Origin: Terriglobales bacterium
Lineage (GTDB): Bacteria > Acidobacteriota > Terriglobia > Bryobacterales > Bryobacteraceae
DNA: 64,000 nucleotides
Reading direction: 5' to 3'
NCBI GenBank assembly: GCA_027485675.1
Contig: JAIXQP010000006.1
Span: forward strand, 124,001-188,000
Shown here: positions 34,345-43,367 of the stretch, in pieces
How positions within the stretch are numbered: position 1 is the first letter of the stretch
Layout of the letters: each line of letters starts with the position of its first letter
Program-made: the position numbers and the translations under genes
The notes under the pieces: model-generated
What the model was told of the DNA's origin: nothing
What the model saw: only the letters and a program-made list of their open reading frames with translations
The model's database searches: none

Positions 34345-35688
34345 ATGTCTACGACCCGCCGCTCCTTCCTGACGACTTCCGGCCTCACGACGGTGCTGGC
34401 TGCGGCCCCCGCCGCCGCCCAACCGAAGAGCCCGAACGACAAGATTAACTTTGCCTGCATTGGTTTCGGCATCATGGGCCAGGGCGACGTGGCCACGGCG
34501 GTGACCGTTCCGGGCACCAAGTTGGTGGCAGTGGCGGACATCTACCAGGGACGGCTCGACCTGGCGAAAGAGCGCTACGGCAAAGAGATCTTCACAACGC
34601 GCGACTACCGCGAGATTCTCGCCCGCCCCGATATCGACGCCGTGATTGTGGCGACGCCCGACCACTGGCACCAGCAGCAGGCCATCGACGCGATGAAGGC
34701 CGGCAAGGACGTCTACTGCCAGAAGCCGATGGTGCAGAAGGTGGAGGAAGGCGCTGCCGTGATCAAGACGGCCGCCGAGACGAAACGGATTCTGCAGGTG
34801 GGCAGCCAGCGGGCGAGTTCGATTCTGTACGCCAAGGCGCGGGATCTGGTGAAGCAGGGCGTGTTGGGCGAAGTGCGCATGGTGGAGGCGTTCTGGGACC
34901 GGAACTCGCCGCAGGGCGCCTGGCAGTATTCGATTCCGCCCGACGCTTCGCCGACCACGGTGGATTGGGACCGCTTTCTGGGCTCGGCGCCGAAGCGGCC
35001 GTTTGAGCCGATCCGGCTGTTCCGGTGGCGCAACTATCAGGACTACGGCACGGGCGTGGCCGGGGACCTGTTCGTCCACCTGTTCACGGGCATCCATTAT
35101 GTGATGGATTCCAATGGCCCGAATCGCGTGATGACCACGGGTGGTCTGTACTACTGGAACGACGGGCGGGACGTGCCGGACCTGATGATGGGCATCTACG
35201 ACTACCCGAAGACGGCGTCGCATCCGGAATTCAACCTGAGCCTGCGGCTGAACTTCCTGGCGGGCGGTGGTGACGGCAGCGGCTTCCGGTTCGTGGGTTC
35301 CGAGGGCGTGCTGGACTTGGCCGTGGGCGGGGCGCTAGTGCTGCGGCGGAAGCCGAAGGTGACCGACCCGGGCACGACGGCGGGGACCTTCTCGAAGGCC
35401 ACGGCGACGGAGATTCTGCGGCAGCACGCGGCGAAGTATCCGGCGCAGCGGCCGTCGGCTGATGGCATGCAGGCCAATACGGAACAGCGGTGGGTGCTGC
35501 CCCCGGGCTACACGGAGCAGTACGCGCACCACGCCAACTTCTTTGAACATATCCGTTCGCGGCAGCCGGTGATTGAAGACGCGACGTTCGGGCTACGGGC
35601 GGCGGGTCCGGCGCTGTTGTCGAACGTCAGTTACTTCACCAAAAAGACGGTACACTGGGATCCCGAGAAGATGGTCGTCAAGGGATAG
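34345..35688 (+). CDS. Tat-exported Gfo/Idh/MocA family oxidoreductase
   Basis: 447 residues from ATG 34345, giving a twin-arginine signal (STTRRSFLTTSGLTTVLAAA, then PAAAQP); an ATG eight codons earlier (34321) with AGTAGGG upstream is the alternative. The Rossmann domain has FACIGFGIMGQGDVATA, VAVADIYQGR, VIVATPDHWHQQQAIDAMKA and the family Lys in KDVYCQKPMVQKVEEG. The C-terminal dimerisation domain follows. These are NAD(P)-dependent sugar oxidoreductases; periplasmic copies in Acidobacteria and Planctomycetes are common but their substrates are undefined. Confidence 0.87.
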   Translation: MSTTRRSFLTTSGLTTVLAAAPAAAQPKSPNDKINFACIGFGIMGQGDVATAVTVPGTKLVAVADIYQGRLDLAKERYGKEIFTTRDYREILARPDIDAVIVATPDHWHQQQAIDAMKAGKDVYCQKPMVQKVEEGAAVIKTAAETKRILQVGSQRASSILYAKARDLVKQGVLGEVRMVEAFWDRNSPQGAWQYSIPPDASPTTVDWDRFLGSAPKRPFEPIRLFRWRNYQDYGTGVAGDLFVHLFTGIHYVMDSNGPNRVMTTGGLYYWNDGRDVPDLMMGIYDYPKTASHPEFNLSLRLNFLAGGGDGSGFRFVGSEGVLDLAVGGALVLRRKPKVTDPGTTAGTFSKATATEILRQHAAKYPAQRPSADGMQANTEQRWVLPPGYTEQYAHHANFFEHIRSRQPVIEDATFGLRAAGPALLSNVSYFTKKTVHWDPEKMVVKG

Positions 35689-35708
35689 GTTTCGAGTAGG
35701 AGGCCGCC

Positions 35709-36137
35709 ATGGACTGGTGGATTTGGCTCGTCGCGGGCATCGCGTTAATGCTGGGCGAGTTACTCACGCCTGGCGGCTTCTATCTGATCTTCTTTGGCGT
35801 GGGGGCGGTGGCGGCGGGGTTGGCCGCGGCGCTAGGGTTGAGCAGTTTGACGGGGCAGGTGATCCTGTTTCTGGCCGTGTCGGTGGGGGCATTGCTAGTG
35901 TTTCGGCGTCCCTTGTTAGAGCGGTTGCGGCGGGGGCAGCCGTCGGCGCAGGATGAGTTGACGGGCGAGGTGGCTGTACCGATGGGCGAGATTGCCGTCG
36001 ATGCCGTGGGGCAGGCGGAGTTGCGAGGGACGGTCTGGTCGGCACGCAATGTGGGCAAGCGTCCGCTGCTAGCCGGAGAGCGGTGTCTCGTGAAACGGGT
36101 GGACGGATTGACGATATACTTGCGCCCGGAGGAGTAA
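35709..36137 (+). CDS. NfeD-like membrane protein
   Basis: 142 residues: three closely spaced N-terminal membrane helices (WIWLVAGIALMLGELL, FYLIFFGVGAVAAGLAAALG, VILFLAVSVGALLVF) and a C-terminal OB-fold (GEVAVPMGEIAVDAVGQAEL, then GERCLVKRVDGLTIYLRPEE). This is the short NfeD form without the ClpP-like protease part. It partners the SPFH protein encoded four bases downstream in membrane microdomain or membrane quality-control complexes. TAGGAGG gives a strong ribosome-binding site. Confidence 0.92.
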   Translation: MDWWIWLVAGIALMLGELLTPGGFYLIFFGVGAVAAGLAAALGLSSLTGQVILFLAVSVGALLVFRRPLLERLRRGQPSAQDELTGEVAVPMGEIAVDAVGQAELRGTVWSARNVGKRPLLAGERCLVKRVDGLTIYLRPEE

Positions 36138-36141
36138 TCCA

Positions 36142-37101
36142 ATGGTTGAGTTAATCGTCCTGGGTTTTCTGTTACTGCTGTTCCTGATCGTGGTCGCCAA
36201 GACGGCGATTGTTGTTCCGCAGCAGAGCGCCTTTGTCGTTGAGCGCCTGGGGGCCTTTAGCGGCACCCTCAACGCCGGTTTCCACGTGCTGATCCCGTTT
36301 CTTGATGTGATCCGGTATAAGCACTCGTTGAAAGAACAGTCCATCGACATCCCCGAGCAGGTGTGTATCACGCGCGATAACGTGCAGGTCGCCGTTGATG
36401 GGGTGCTGTATCTCAAGGTGTTGAACGCCGAACGCGCCTCCTACGGCATCTCCGACTACCTGTTCGCCATTACGCAGTTGGCGCAAACGACGCTCCGCAG
36501 CGAAGTGGGCAAGATTGAACTCGACCGGACGTTCGAGGAACGGACCAACATCAACATCTCCGTCGTCAGTGAGCTCGACAAAGCCTCGGAATCGTGGGGT
36601 GTGAAGGTGCTGCGGTACGAGATCAAGAACATTACGCCTCCTGCCGATATCTTGTCGGCGATGGAGAAGCAGATGCGCGCAGAACGCGAAAAGCGGGCCG
36701 CCATTCTGACTTCCGAGGGTGTACGCGACTCGGCGGTCAACCTGGCCGAGGGCGAAAAGCAGAAGGTGATCAAGGCTTCCGAAGCGTTTAAGCAGCGGCA
36801 GATCAATGAAGCCGAAGGCGAAGCGAAAGCGATTTTGACCATGGCCGAGGCGACCGCGACGAGCCTGCGGCAGGTGGGCCTGGCGATTCAGGACCCCGGG
36901 GGCCGCGAAGCGGTGCAACTGCGGGTGGCTGAGCAGTACGTCACCAGCTTCGCGAATCTGGCGCAGACCTCGAACACGATGATTGTGCCGGCGAATGTAG
37001 CCGATATTGCCGGGATGATCGGGACGGCGATGGGCGTGTTTCAAGCCGCACAGCGCGGAGGCAGCGCCACCGCGCCGCCTCCACCGCCGACGTTCGGCTA
37101 G
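36142..37101 (+). CDS. SPFH/Band 7 domain protein (paraslipin/QmcA type)
   Basis: 319 residues. One N-terminal membrane anchor (VELIVLGFLLLLFLIVVAK) followed by the SPFH domain (IVVPQQSAFVVERLGAFSGT, then DNVQVAVDGVLYLKV and AQTTLRSEVGKIELDRTFEE) and a helical coiled region (MEKQMRAEREKRAAILTSEG; KQRQINEAEGEAKAILTMAE). The C-terminus is Ala/Pro rich. It should oligomerise into ring-like assemblies with NfeD at the membrane. GGAGGAG precedes the ATG. Confidence 0.92.
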   Translation: MVELIVLGFLLLLFLIVVAKTAIVVPQQSAFVVERLGAFSGTLNAGFHVLIPFLDVIRYKHSLKEQSIDIPEQVCITRDNVQVAVDGVLYLKVLNAERASYGISDYLFAITQLAQTTLRSEVGKIELDRTFEERTNINISVVSELDKASESWGVKVLRYEIKNITPPADILSAMEKQMRAEREKRAAILTSEGVRDSAVNLAEGEKQKVIKASEAFKQRQINEAEGEAKAILTMAEATATSLRQVGLAIQDPGGREAVQLRVAEQYVTSFANLAQTSNTMIVPANVADIAGMIGTAMGVFQAAQRGGSATAPPPPPTFG

Positions 37102-37103
37102 AT

Positions 37104-38015
37104 TTAGGCAAAGGCCGTCCGCAACACGTCGTAGCTCTTCTGCACGGCGCCGAGCGGGTCGGCCTTGCCCTCCATTTCAAGGGAGATCCAGCCTTTGAAG
37201 CCCGCCTGCCTCAGGATGCCGGCGATCTTTTTGTAGTCGAGATCGAGCGTGTACCATTCGCCGCCGCCGTAGTAGGTTTTGGCTTGGACGATGGTGGCTT
37301 GGGAGGCGAGTTTGGCGATGCCGGCGTAGGGGTCGCCGGGGTAGTTGCCGGTATCCATGTTGATGCCGAGCCAGGGCGAGTTCACGGCTTTGTGGATTTT
37401 GAGCAGGGTGTCGATATTCGTCGTGAGGCCCCAGTGGTTTTCGAGCGCCAGCATGATGCCTTCGCGTTCGCACACTTTCAGGCATTTGTTGATGGAGTCG
37501 ATGCACCAGTCGATGGCGTTCTGTTCGGTGAAGCCCGGCAGGGCGGGCTCGTCGCCCTTCACCTTCATCAGGTCGTCGAAGGACTTGATGGTCTTCCAAC
37601 GGCCGGAGTTGAGGCGGACGCAGGGGATGCCGAGGCGGGCGGCGAGCTCGACACAGTGGGTGGTGTGTGTAATATTTTTGTCGCGTTCGGCCTGTTCGGG
37701 GAAGACGAAGTCCTGATGAATGGAGAGCATCGGCAGGGCGAGGCCGCGTTCAAAGGCCATTCTTTTCAACTTGGTAACGTAGGCCGGCGACTCGTCCACC
37801 ATCTGCCGGTGGAGGATTTCGACTCCATCAAACCCAATGTCTGCAGCGTGTTGGATGACTTTCTCGATACTGTACCTTTCTGTCCGAAAATGCCAGAATG
37901 AGTACGTCGATACCGCCAAGGGTTGACGCCGGGCTGGACTAGCGGATTGCGCCGGGGCAGCCGATGAAAGAGAAAGCGGGCCTGCGGCCAGGATTGCACG
38001 TCGCGAAAGTGTCAT
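37104..38015 (-). CDS. Exported sugar phosphate isomerase/epimerase-like TIM barrel
   Basis: 303 residues with an N-terminal twin-arginine-like signal (TLSRRAILAAGPLSLSSAAP). The barrel shows AADIGFDGVEILHRQM, PMLSIHQDFVFPE, IPCVRLNSGRWKT, LALENHWGLTTNIDTLLKIH (metal-binding Glu), LGINMDTGNYPGDPY and ISLEMEGKADPL (Glu), the metal ligands of the xylose isomerase-like AP2 superfamily. Substrate unknown. Converges on the SPFH gene with a 2-base gap and diverges from the desaturase gene. Confidence 0.87.
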   Translation of the reverse strand: MTLSRRAILAAGPLSLSSAAPAQSASPARRQPLAVSTYSFWHFRTERYSIEKVIQHAADIGFDGVEILHRQMVDESPAYVTKLKRMAFERGLALPMLSIHQDFVFPEQAERDKNITHTTHCVELAARLGIPCVRLNSGRWKTIKSFDDLMKVKGDEPALPGFTEQNAIDWCIDSINKCLKVCEREGIMLALENHWGLTTNIDTLLKIHKAVNSPWLGINMDTGNYPGDPYAGIAKLASQATIVQAKTYYGGGEWYTLDLDYKKIAGILRQAGFKGWISLEMEGKADPLGAVQKSYDVLRTAFA

Positions 38016-38073
38016 AGACCAAGAATAACTGGTGGAGGGCGCCTGCTACAGTGAAGGAATTCTTTAATCTTTT

Positions 38074-38940
38074 ATGACCCAAACGGCCTCTGGGGCCACC
38101 CCCATCAATCGCTATGACAAGGTGAACTGGGTTACCACCACCTTTTTCGGCATTTTCCACGTGGGCGCGCTGGCCGCCCCGTTCTTTTTTGAGTGGCGTT
38201 CGTTGATCGTCGCCGCGATTCTCTACTGGATTACGATCGGCTGGGGCATCGGCATGGGCTACCATCGCCTGCACACGCACCGCGCCTACATCGTGCCGAA
38301 GTGGCTCGAACACTTCTTTGCCATTTGCGGGACGCTGACCATGGAAGGCGGACCGATCTTCTGGGTGGCGACGCACCGGATTCACCATCAGCATTCCGAT
38401 CTGGACGGCGATCCGCATACGCCGCGCCACGGCAAGTGGTGGTCGCATATGGGCTGGATCCTGTTTGGCGAAGCCAAGCACAACCAGACGCAGGCGATGA
38501 TGAAGTACACGCCGGACCTGGCCAAGGACAAGTTCTACCTGTGGCTGAACTCCTATCACTGGGTGCCGATCATCGTTCTTTCGGCGATTCTTTATGCCTG
38601 GGGCGGGCTTTCGATGTTCCTGTGGGCGACCTGCGTCCGCGTGGTGCTCGGCCTGCACTCGACCTGGCTCGTGAACTCGGCCAGCCACTTGTGGGGTCCG
38701 CGCCGGTTTAACATCCGGGACGATTCGCGGAACAACTGGTGGGTGGCGATTCTGACGTTCGGCGAGGGCTGGCACAACAACCACCATGCGCACCCGAACT
38801 CGGCGCGGCACGGCTTGGCCTGGTATGAATATGACCAGACCTGGCTGCAAATCCGCCTGCTCGAGATCCTCGGCATCGCCCGCAACGTGAAGGTGGCGAG
38901 CGTCGATACGCCTTCGGCGATGGAACGCAAGGTCGCCTAG
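38074..38940 (+). CDS. Membrane fatty-acid (acyl-CoA type delta-9) desaturase
   Basis: 288 residues with the three histidine boxes of integral membrane desaturases: GYHRLHTHRAY, THRIHHQHSDLDGDPHTPRH and GWHNNHHAHPNSARHGLAWYEYD. Four hydrophobic segments lie around them (FFGIFHVGALAAPFFF; LIVAAILYWITIGWGIG; VPIIVLSAILYAWGGLSMFL; plus a shorter one). It would insert a double bond into acyl chains using a di-iron centre and molecular oxygen, adjusting membrane fluidity. AAGGA is 15 bases before the ATG, rather far. A perfect hairpin follows immediately after the stop codon. Confidence 0.93.
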   Translation: MTQTASGATPINRYDKVNWVTTTFFGIFHVGALAAPFFFEWRSLIVAAILYWITIGWGIGMGYHRLHTHRAYIVPKWLEHFFAICGTLTMEGGPIFWVATHRIHHQHSDLDGDPHTPRHGKWWSHMGWILFGEAKHNQTQAMMKYTPDLAKDKFYLWLNSYHWVPIIVLSAILYAWGGLSMFLWATCVRVVLGLHSTWLVNSASHLWGPRRFNIRDDSRNNWWVAILTFGEGWHNNHHAHPNSARHGLAWYEYDQTWLQIRLLEILGIARNVKVASVDTPSAMERKVA

Positions 38941-38949
38941 GATGCATTG

Positions 38950-38987
38950 GCATGCTGCTTGCGACATAATCATCGCAAGCAGCATGC
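38950..38987. repeat. Perfect 15-bp inverted repeat (hairpin) over the start of the DUF1549 gene
   Basis: GCATGCTGCTTGCGA (38950-38964) and its exact complement TCGCAAGCAGCATGC (38973-38987) flank the 8-base loop CATAATCA. It starts ten bases after the desaturase stop and its right arm contains the likely ATG (38984-38986) of the next gene. There is no run of T after it, so it is not a standard intrinsic terminator. It could act as an RNA structure blocking the start, a transcription-factor site, or an mRNA-end stabiliser. Confidence 0.75.
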
Positions 38988-41710
38988 GCCTCGTTCTTCT
39001 ACTTGCCGGCGCCGTCTCCCTGGCGGCGCAGCCTCTTGCATTCAACCGCGATATCCGCCCGATCCTGTCGGATCGCTGTTGGACCTGCCACGGATCCGAC
39101 GCCGCGGCGAAGGGAATCCGGCTGCGGCTGGATCAGCCGCAGGCCGTGGCCGCGGCCCGGCAGAGCATTGCCGAACGCATCGCGACCCCGAACAAGGCCA
39201 AACGGATGCCGCCGGTGCACACCGGGGCCGGGCTTTCGGCGGCGGAAATCGCCACGCTGAACAAGTGGGTGGAGGCGGGGACGCCGTGGCAGAAGCACTG
39301 GGCTTACCTGCCGCCGCAACGGAGCGCCGGGCAGACGATCGATTCGCTGGTCCGGGCCCGGCTGGCGAAAGAAGGCCTCTCCCCTGCCCCCGAGGCTTCC
39401 CGGGAGACGCTGTTGCGCCGCGCCTCGCTGGACCTGACGGGCCTGCCGGCGCTGCCGGGCGAGTATGACGGGATGAGTTATGAGCAGGCCGTGGACCGGA
39501 TGCTCTCCACCGCCCGTTACGCTGAACGGATGACGGCCAAGTGGCTGGACGCCGCGCGCTACGCCGATTCGAACGGCTATCAGACCGACGGCGAACGGCA
39601 GATGTGGCGCTGGCGCGATTGGGTGCTGAACGCGTTCCGGTCGAACAAACCGTTCGACCGGTTTGTGATTGAGCAGATGGCCGGCGACCTGCTGCCGAAC
39701 GCGACGCTCGATCAGAAGATTGCCACGGGCTTCCAGCGGAATCATCGCGGTAACGGCGAGGGCGGCATTGTGCCGGAAGAGTATCTGGCCGAGTATGCGG
39801 CGGACCGGGTGGAGACGATGTCGACCGTTTTGCTGGGCTCGACGATTGGCTGCGCCCGCTGCCATAACCATAAGTACGACCCCTTTACGCAGAAAGAGTT
39901 CTATCAGCTTTTCGCCTACTTCCATAACATTGGCGAACGCGGCCGCTACTTCAAGTTCGGCAATACCCCACCATTCATCTACGCGCCCACGGAACCGCAG
40001 CAGGGGAAGCTGGCTGATTTGGAAGCGCGGCTGGCCGCCGCGGAAGCCAAGCTCCGCCCCGGCTCGGCGTCCGGGCCGCTGACCTGGAAGCCGACGCTCG
40101 ACCTGACAACGCCTGAAAAGTACACGCCGCACTATACGGCCCGGTTCACCATCGCGGCCCGGTTTACGCCTCCGGCTCCGACGGCGAACATCGTCTCGAA
40201 GGCGCTGCCCGAGGCGGAGTCCGCGGGGCTTCGCTTTGAGATGAAAGAGGGACGGCTGCAGGTGAACCTCGTGATGCGATGGCTCGACGATGCCTTGCGC
40301 GTGGAGACCGAACGGGTGCTGACGCCCGGCCAGAGCTACCATCTCGCCTTCACCTACGACGGCTCCAAACTCGCCGCCGGCATCAAGGTGTATATCGACG
40401 GCAAGCCGGAGAAGCTGCGGGTGCTGGTGGACGAGCTGAATCAGGACTTCCTGGTGAAAGAGCCGTTCACTGTGAAAGCGCCGGAGGTGAAGATCTACTC
40501 GCGGGCGCTGCCGGCGCTCGAAGTGGCGTTTCTGGCGGGGACGGCGAGCGGGCCGGAGGCGGCGCGGCGGCAGTTCCTCGAGACGAGCGACGCGCAGGCC
40601 TGGGCGGAGGTCGTCCGGCTGCGGCGGGAGCGGGAGGCGTTTCTCGATGAGGTGCCGACCGTGATGGTGATGCAGGAGACGGGTAAGCCGCTCGATGCGC
40701 ATGTGCTCATCCGCGGCGCGTATGACCGGCCTGGTGAGAAAGTCTCTCCCGGGGTTCCCGCGATTTTCTCGGACAAGCCCATCAACAACCGGCTGGACCT
40801 GGCCCGCTGGCTCGTCTCGCGCGAAAACCCGCTGACGGCGCGCGTGACGGTGAACCGGTTTTGGCAGGCGCTGTTCGGCGTGGGGCTCGTGAAGACGGCG
40901 GAGGATTTTGGCGCGCAGGGCGAGTGGCCATCAAACCCGGAGCTGCTCGACTGGCTGGCGGTAGAGTTCATGGACTCGGGCTGGGATGTCAAGCACCTCC
41001 TGAAGACCATCGTGCTTTCGCAGACGTATCGCCAATCGTCGCGCGTGAGCCCGGAGCTCTTGTCGCGGGATCCGGAAAACCGGCTGCTGGCCCGGGGGCC
41101 GCGGATCCGGCTGGACGCCGGGGCGGTGCGGGACCAGGCTCTGTATCTTTCGGGCCTGCTGGTCGAACGCTTTGGCGGCCCGTCCGTGAAGCCGTATCAA
41201 CCGGCGGGGCTTTGGAAGGAGCTTTCGGGCGGCGCCGATTATGTGCCCGACTCGGGCGAAGGGCTCTATCGCCGGAGCATCTACACGTTCTGGAAACGCA
41301 CGTCCCCGCCGCCGACGATGGCGAACTTCGACGCGGCCGGGCGGGAGACCTGCACGGTGCGTGAGTCGCGGACGAACACGCCGCTGCAGGCGCTGAACCT
41401 GATGAACGACGTCACGTTCCTCGAAGCGTCGCGGCGGTTGGCGGAAAAGATCATGACGCATCCGGCGGGTTTAGCCTACGGCTTCCGGCTGGTCACGGGG
41501 CGCGCGGCCACGGCGGAGGAGTTGACGGTGCTGCTCAACGCGCTGGAGCGTCACCAGGCGACTTACGCAAAGGACGAACTGGCCGCCCGGAATCTGTTGG
41601 CTCACGGCGACTCCCGCCGGAACACGGACCTGCCCGTGGCCGATCTGGCCGCCCATACGCTGGTGGCGAGCCTGCTGCTGAATCTCGACGAAGGAATCAC
41701 CAAAGAATGA
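38984..41710 (+). CDS. DUF1549/DUF1553 protein with N-terminal cytochrome c-like motif
   Basis: 908 residues from ATG 38984, which yields a signal peptide ([19 protein letters not shown]). CWTCH (Cys32-Cys35-His36) is a haem c-type motif as in the PSCyt1 domain. Then come DUF1549 (about 105-320, including the second motif [14 protein letters not shown]), a LamG/concanavalin-like insert (about 365-490; [37 protein letters not shown]), and DUF1553 (about 560-840; [37 protein letters not shown]). An in-frame ATG at 38942 would add 14 residues encoded by the hairpin. These proteins occur with DUF1501 partners in Planctomycetes and Acidobacteria and are thought to be periplasmic redox or polysaccharide-related proteins. 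Confidence 0.88.
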   Translation: MRLVLLLAGAVSLAAQPLAFNRDIRPILSDRCWTCHGSDAAAKGIRLRLDQPQAVAAARQSIAERIATPNKAKRMPPVHTGAGLSAAEIATLNKWVEAGTPWQKHWAYLPPQRSAGQTIDSLVRARLAKEGLSPAPEASRETLLRRASLDLTGLPALPGEYDGMSYEQAVDRMLSTARYAERMTAKWLDAARYADSNGYQTDGERQMWRWRDWVLNAFRSNKPFDRFVIEQMAGDLLPNATLDQKIATGFQRNHRGNGEGGIVPEEYLAEYAADRVETMSTVLLGSTIGCARCHNHKYDPFTQKEFYQLFAYFHNIGERGRYFKFGNTPPFIYAPTEPQQGKLADLEARLAAAEAKLRPGSASGPLTWKPTLDLTTPEKYTPHYTARFTIAARFTPPAPTANIVSKALPEAESAGLRFEMKEGRLQVNLVMRWLDDALRVETERVLTPGQSYHLAFTYDGSKLAAGIKVYIDGKPEKLRVLVDELNQDFLVKEPFTVKAPEVKIYSRALPALEVAFLAGTASGPEAARRQFLETSDAQAWAEVVRLRREREAFLDEVPTVMVMQETGKPLDAHVLIRGAYDRPGEKVSPGVPAIFSDKPINNRLDLARWLVSRENPLTARVTVNRFWQALFGVGLVKTAEDFGAQGEWPSNPELLDWLAVEFMDSGWDVKHLLKTIVLSQTYRQSSRVSPELLSRDPENRLLARGPRIRLDAGAVRDQALYLSGLLVERFGGPSVKPYQPAGLWKELSGGADYVPDSGEGLYRRSIYTFWKRTSPPPTMANFDAAGRETCTVRESRTNTPLQALNLMNDVTFLEASRRLAEKIMTHPAGLAYGFRLVTGRAATAEELTVLLNALERHQATYAKDELAARNLLAHGDSRRNTDLPVADLAAHTLVASLLLNLDEGITKE

Positions 41711-43065
41711 AGCGCCGCGACTTTCTTTCCGCTGCTGCCGCCGCCACGCTGGCCCGGGGCGCCACCGACTTCGCGCCGAAGGCCAAGCGGGTGATCTATC
41801 TGTTCCAATCCGGCGCGCCGTCGCAACTGGAAACCTTCGACTATAAGCCGGCGCTTGAGAAGATGCGCGGGGTGGAACTGCCGGACTCCGTGCGGCAGGG
41901 CCAACGGCTGACCGGCATGACGGCGACACAGACGAGTTTTCCGCTCGTGCCTTCGCAGTTCAAGTTCCAGCGGCGGGGCCAATCGGGCGCGTGGGTCAGC
42001 GACCTGATGCCGCATATTGCCAAGGTCGCCGACCGGCTTTGCTTTATCAAATCGCTGCATACGGAGGCGATCAACCACGACCCCGCGGTGACGTTCTTCC
42101 AGACCGGCTTCCAGTTGGCCGGGCGCCCGTCGATTGGCTCGTGGATCTCCTACGGCTTGGGCAGCGAGAACCAGGACCTGCCGGCCTTTGTCGTGATGAT
42201 TTCGCAGGGCACCGGCAACATTGCCGACCAGCCGCTCTACGACCGCTTGTGGGGCAGCGGGTTTCTGCCGACGAAGTATCAGGGCGTGAAGTTCCGTTCG
42301 CAGGGTGATCCGGTGCTGTTCCTCAAGAATCCGGAGGGCGTGACGGCGGCGACGCGGCGCAGCTATCTCGATGATCTCGCCAAGCTGAACACGTTCAAGT
42401 TGAACGAAGCCGGCGACCCGGAGATTGCCACGCGAATGGCGCAGTATGAGATGGCGTTCCGGATGCAGACGTCGGTTCCGGAGTTGACGGATCTGTCGAA
42501 AGAGCCGGAGCATGTGTTTGCGCGCTACGGCCCGGAGTCGCGGACGCCGGGGTCTTATGCGGCCAACTGCCTGCTGGCCCGGCGGCTGGCCGAGCGGGGG
42601 GTGCGGTTTATTCAGCTCTTCCACCGCGGGTGGGATCAGCATAATCATTTGCCGGCGCAGATTGTGAACCAGTGCCGCGACGTGGACCAACCGACGGCGG
42701 GCTTGATTGAAGACCTGGCGGAGCGGGGGCTGCTCGAGGACACGCTGGTGGTGTGGGGTGGTGAGTTTGGGCGGACGGTGTACTGCCAGGGCAAGATGAC
42801 GGCCGATGATTATGGGCGCGACCATCATCCGCGCTGCTTCACGGTGTTTATGGCGGGCGGGGGCGTGAAGCCGGGCTTCAGCTTTGGTGAGACGGACGAC
42901 TTCTCTTACAACATCGTGAAGGATCCGGTGCATGTGCATGATCTGCACGCGACGATTTTGCACCAGTTGGGCGTGGACCACACGAAGCTGACCTTTAAGT
43001 TCCAGGGCCGCCACTTCCGGTTGACGGATGTGCACGGCAACGTGGTCCGCTCCGTGCTGGCTTAG
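41707..43065 (+). CDS. DUF1501 family protein (sulfatase-like fold, exported)
   Basis: 452 residues. N-terminal [17 protein letters not shown] is a twin-arginine signal. [20 protein letters not shown] begins the alkaline-phosphatase-like core, followed by [48 protein letters not shown] and [20 protein letters not shown], the conserved order of DUF1501. Overlaps the DUF1549 gene by ATGA, the standard pairing of the two families. Converges on the alkyltransferase-like gene with a 4-nt overlap (TTAG). Confidence 0.92.
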   Translation: MKRRDFLSAAAAATLARGATDFAPKAKRVIYLFQSGAPSQLETFDYKPALEKMRGVELPDSVRQGQRLTGMTATQTSFPLVPSQFKFQRRGQSGAWVSDLMPHIAKVADRLCFIKSLHTEAINHDPAVTFFQTGFQLAGRPSIGSWISYGLGSENQDLPAFVVMISQGTGNIADQPLYDRLWGSGFLPTKYQGVKFRSQGDPVLFLKNPEGVTAATRRSYLDDLAKLNTFKLNEAGDPEIATRMAQYEMAFRMQTSVPELTDLSKEPEHVFARYGPESRTPGSYAANCLLARRLAERGVRFIQLFHRGWDQHNHLPAQIVNQCRDVDQPTAGLIEDLAERGLLEDTLVVWGGEFGRTVYCQGKMTADDYGRDHHPRCFTVFMAGGGVKPGFSFGETDDFSYNIVKDPVHVHDLHATILHQLGVDHTKLTFKFQGRHFRLTDVHGNVVRSVLA

Positions 43066-43364
43066 GGCTTTCCGTCCCAACCGTATTCGTCGAGCCGGAT
43101 GCGGGCGCCGAGCAGGCGCACGCCTTCGGCTTCCAGGCGCAGGACCTGCTCGACGCCGTTCGCGCCGCGGAGGAGCACCTTACCGTACCTGGCGCCATCC
43201 TTGCCGATGACCCGGTGCCAAGGGAGGCTGGGGTCGAACTGCCGCAGCGCCCAGGCGACCTGGCGGGAGCCGCGCGGGTGGCCGGCGAGTGCGGCGATAA
43301 AGCCGTAGGTCGCCACTTTACCGGCGGGGATCCGGCGCACCACGGCGCGCATCTCCTCAAACAT
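43062..43364 (-). CDS. atl: Alkyltransferase-like (ATL) DNA repair protein
   Basis: 100 residues, the C-terminal DNA-binding fold of [35 protein letters not shown] and [14 protein letters not shown]. The catalytic Cys of PCHRV is Trp here (PWHRVI), the defining change of alkyltransferase-like proteins, which bind O6-alkylguanine without repairing it and hand it to nucleotide excision repair. So it should flag damage rather than remove it. It begins three bases after the outer-membrane-like gene. Confidence 0.92.
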   Translation of the reverse strand: MFEEMRAVVRRIPAGKVATYGFIAALAGHPRGSRQVAWALRQFDPSLPWHRVIGKDGARYGKVLLRGANGVEQVLRLEAEGVRLLGARIRLDEYGWDGKP

Positions 43365-43367
43365 CGC

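Noticed and set aside
38999-40702. 567-codon open frame on the - strand within the DUF1549 gene
   Set aside because: Antisense shadow; the translation is Arg/Gln/His/Leu-rich and has no motif, whereas the + strand frame has the cytochrome c and DUF1549 signatures.
41602-43080. 492-codon open frame on the - strand across the DUF1501 gene
   Set aside because: Antisense shadow of DUF1501; the translation is His/Arg-rich without motifs.
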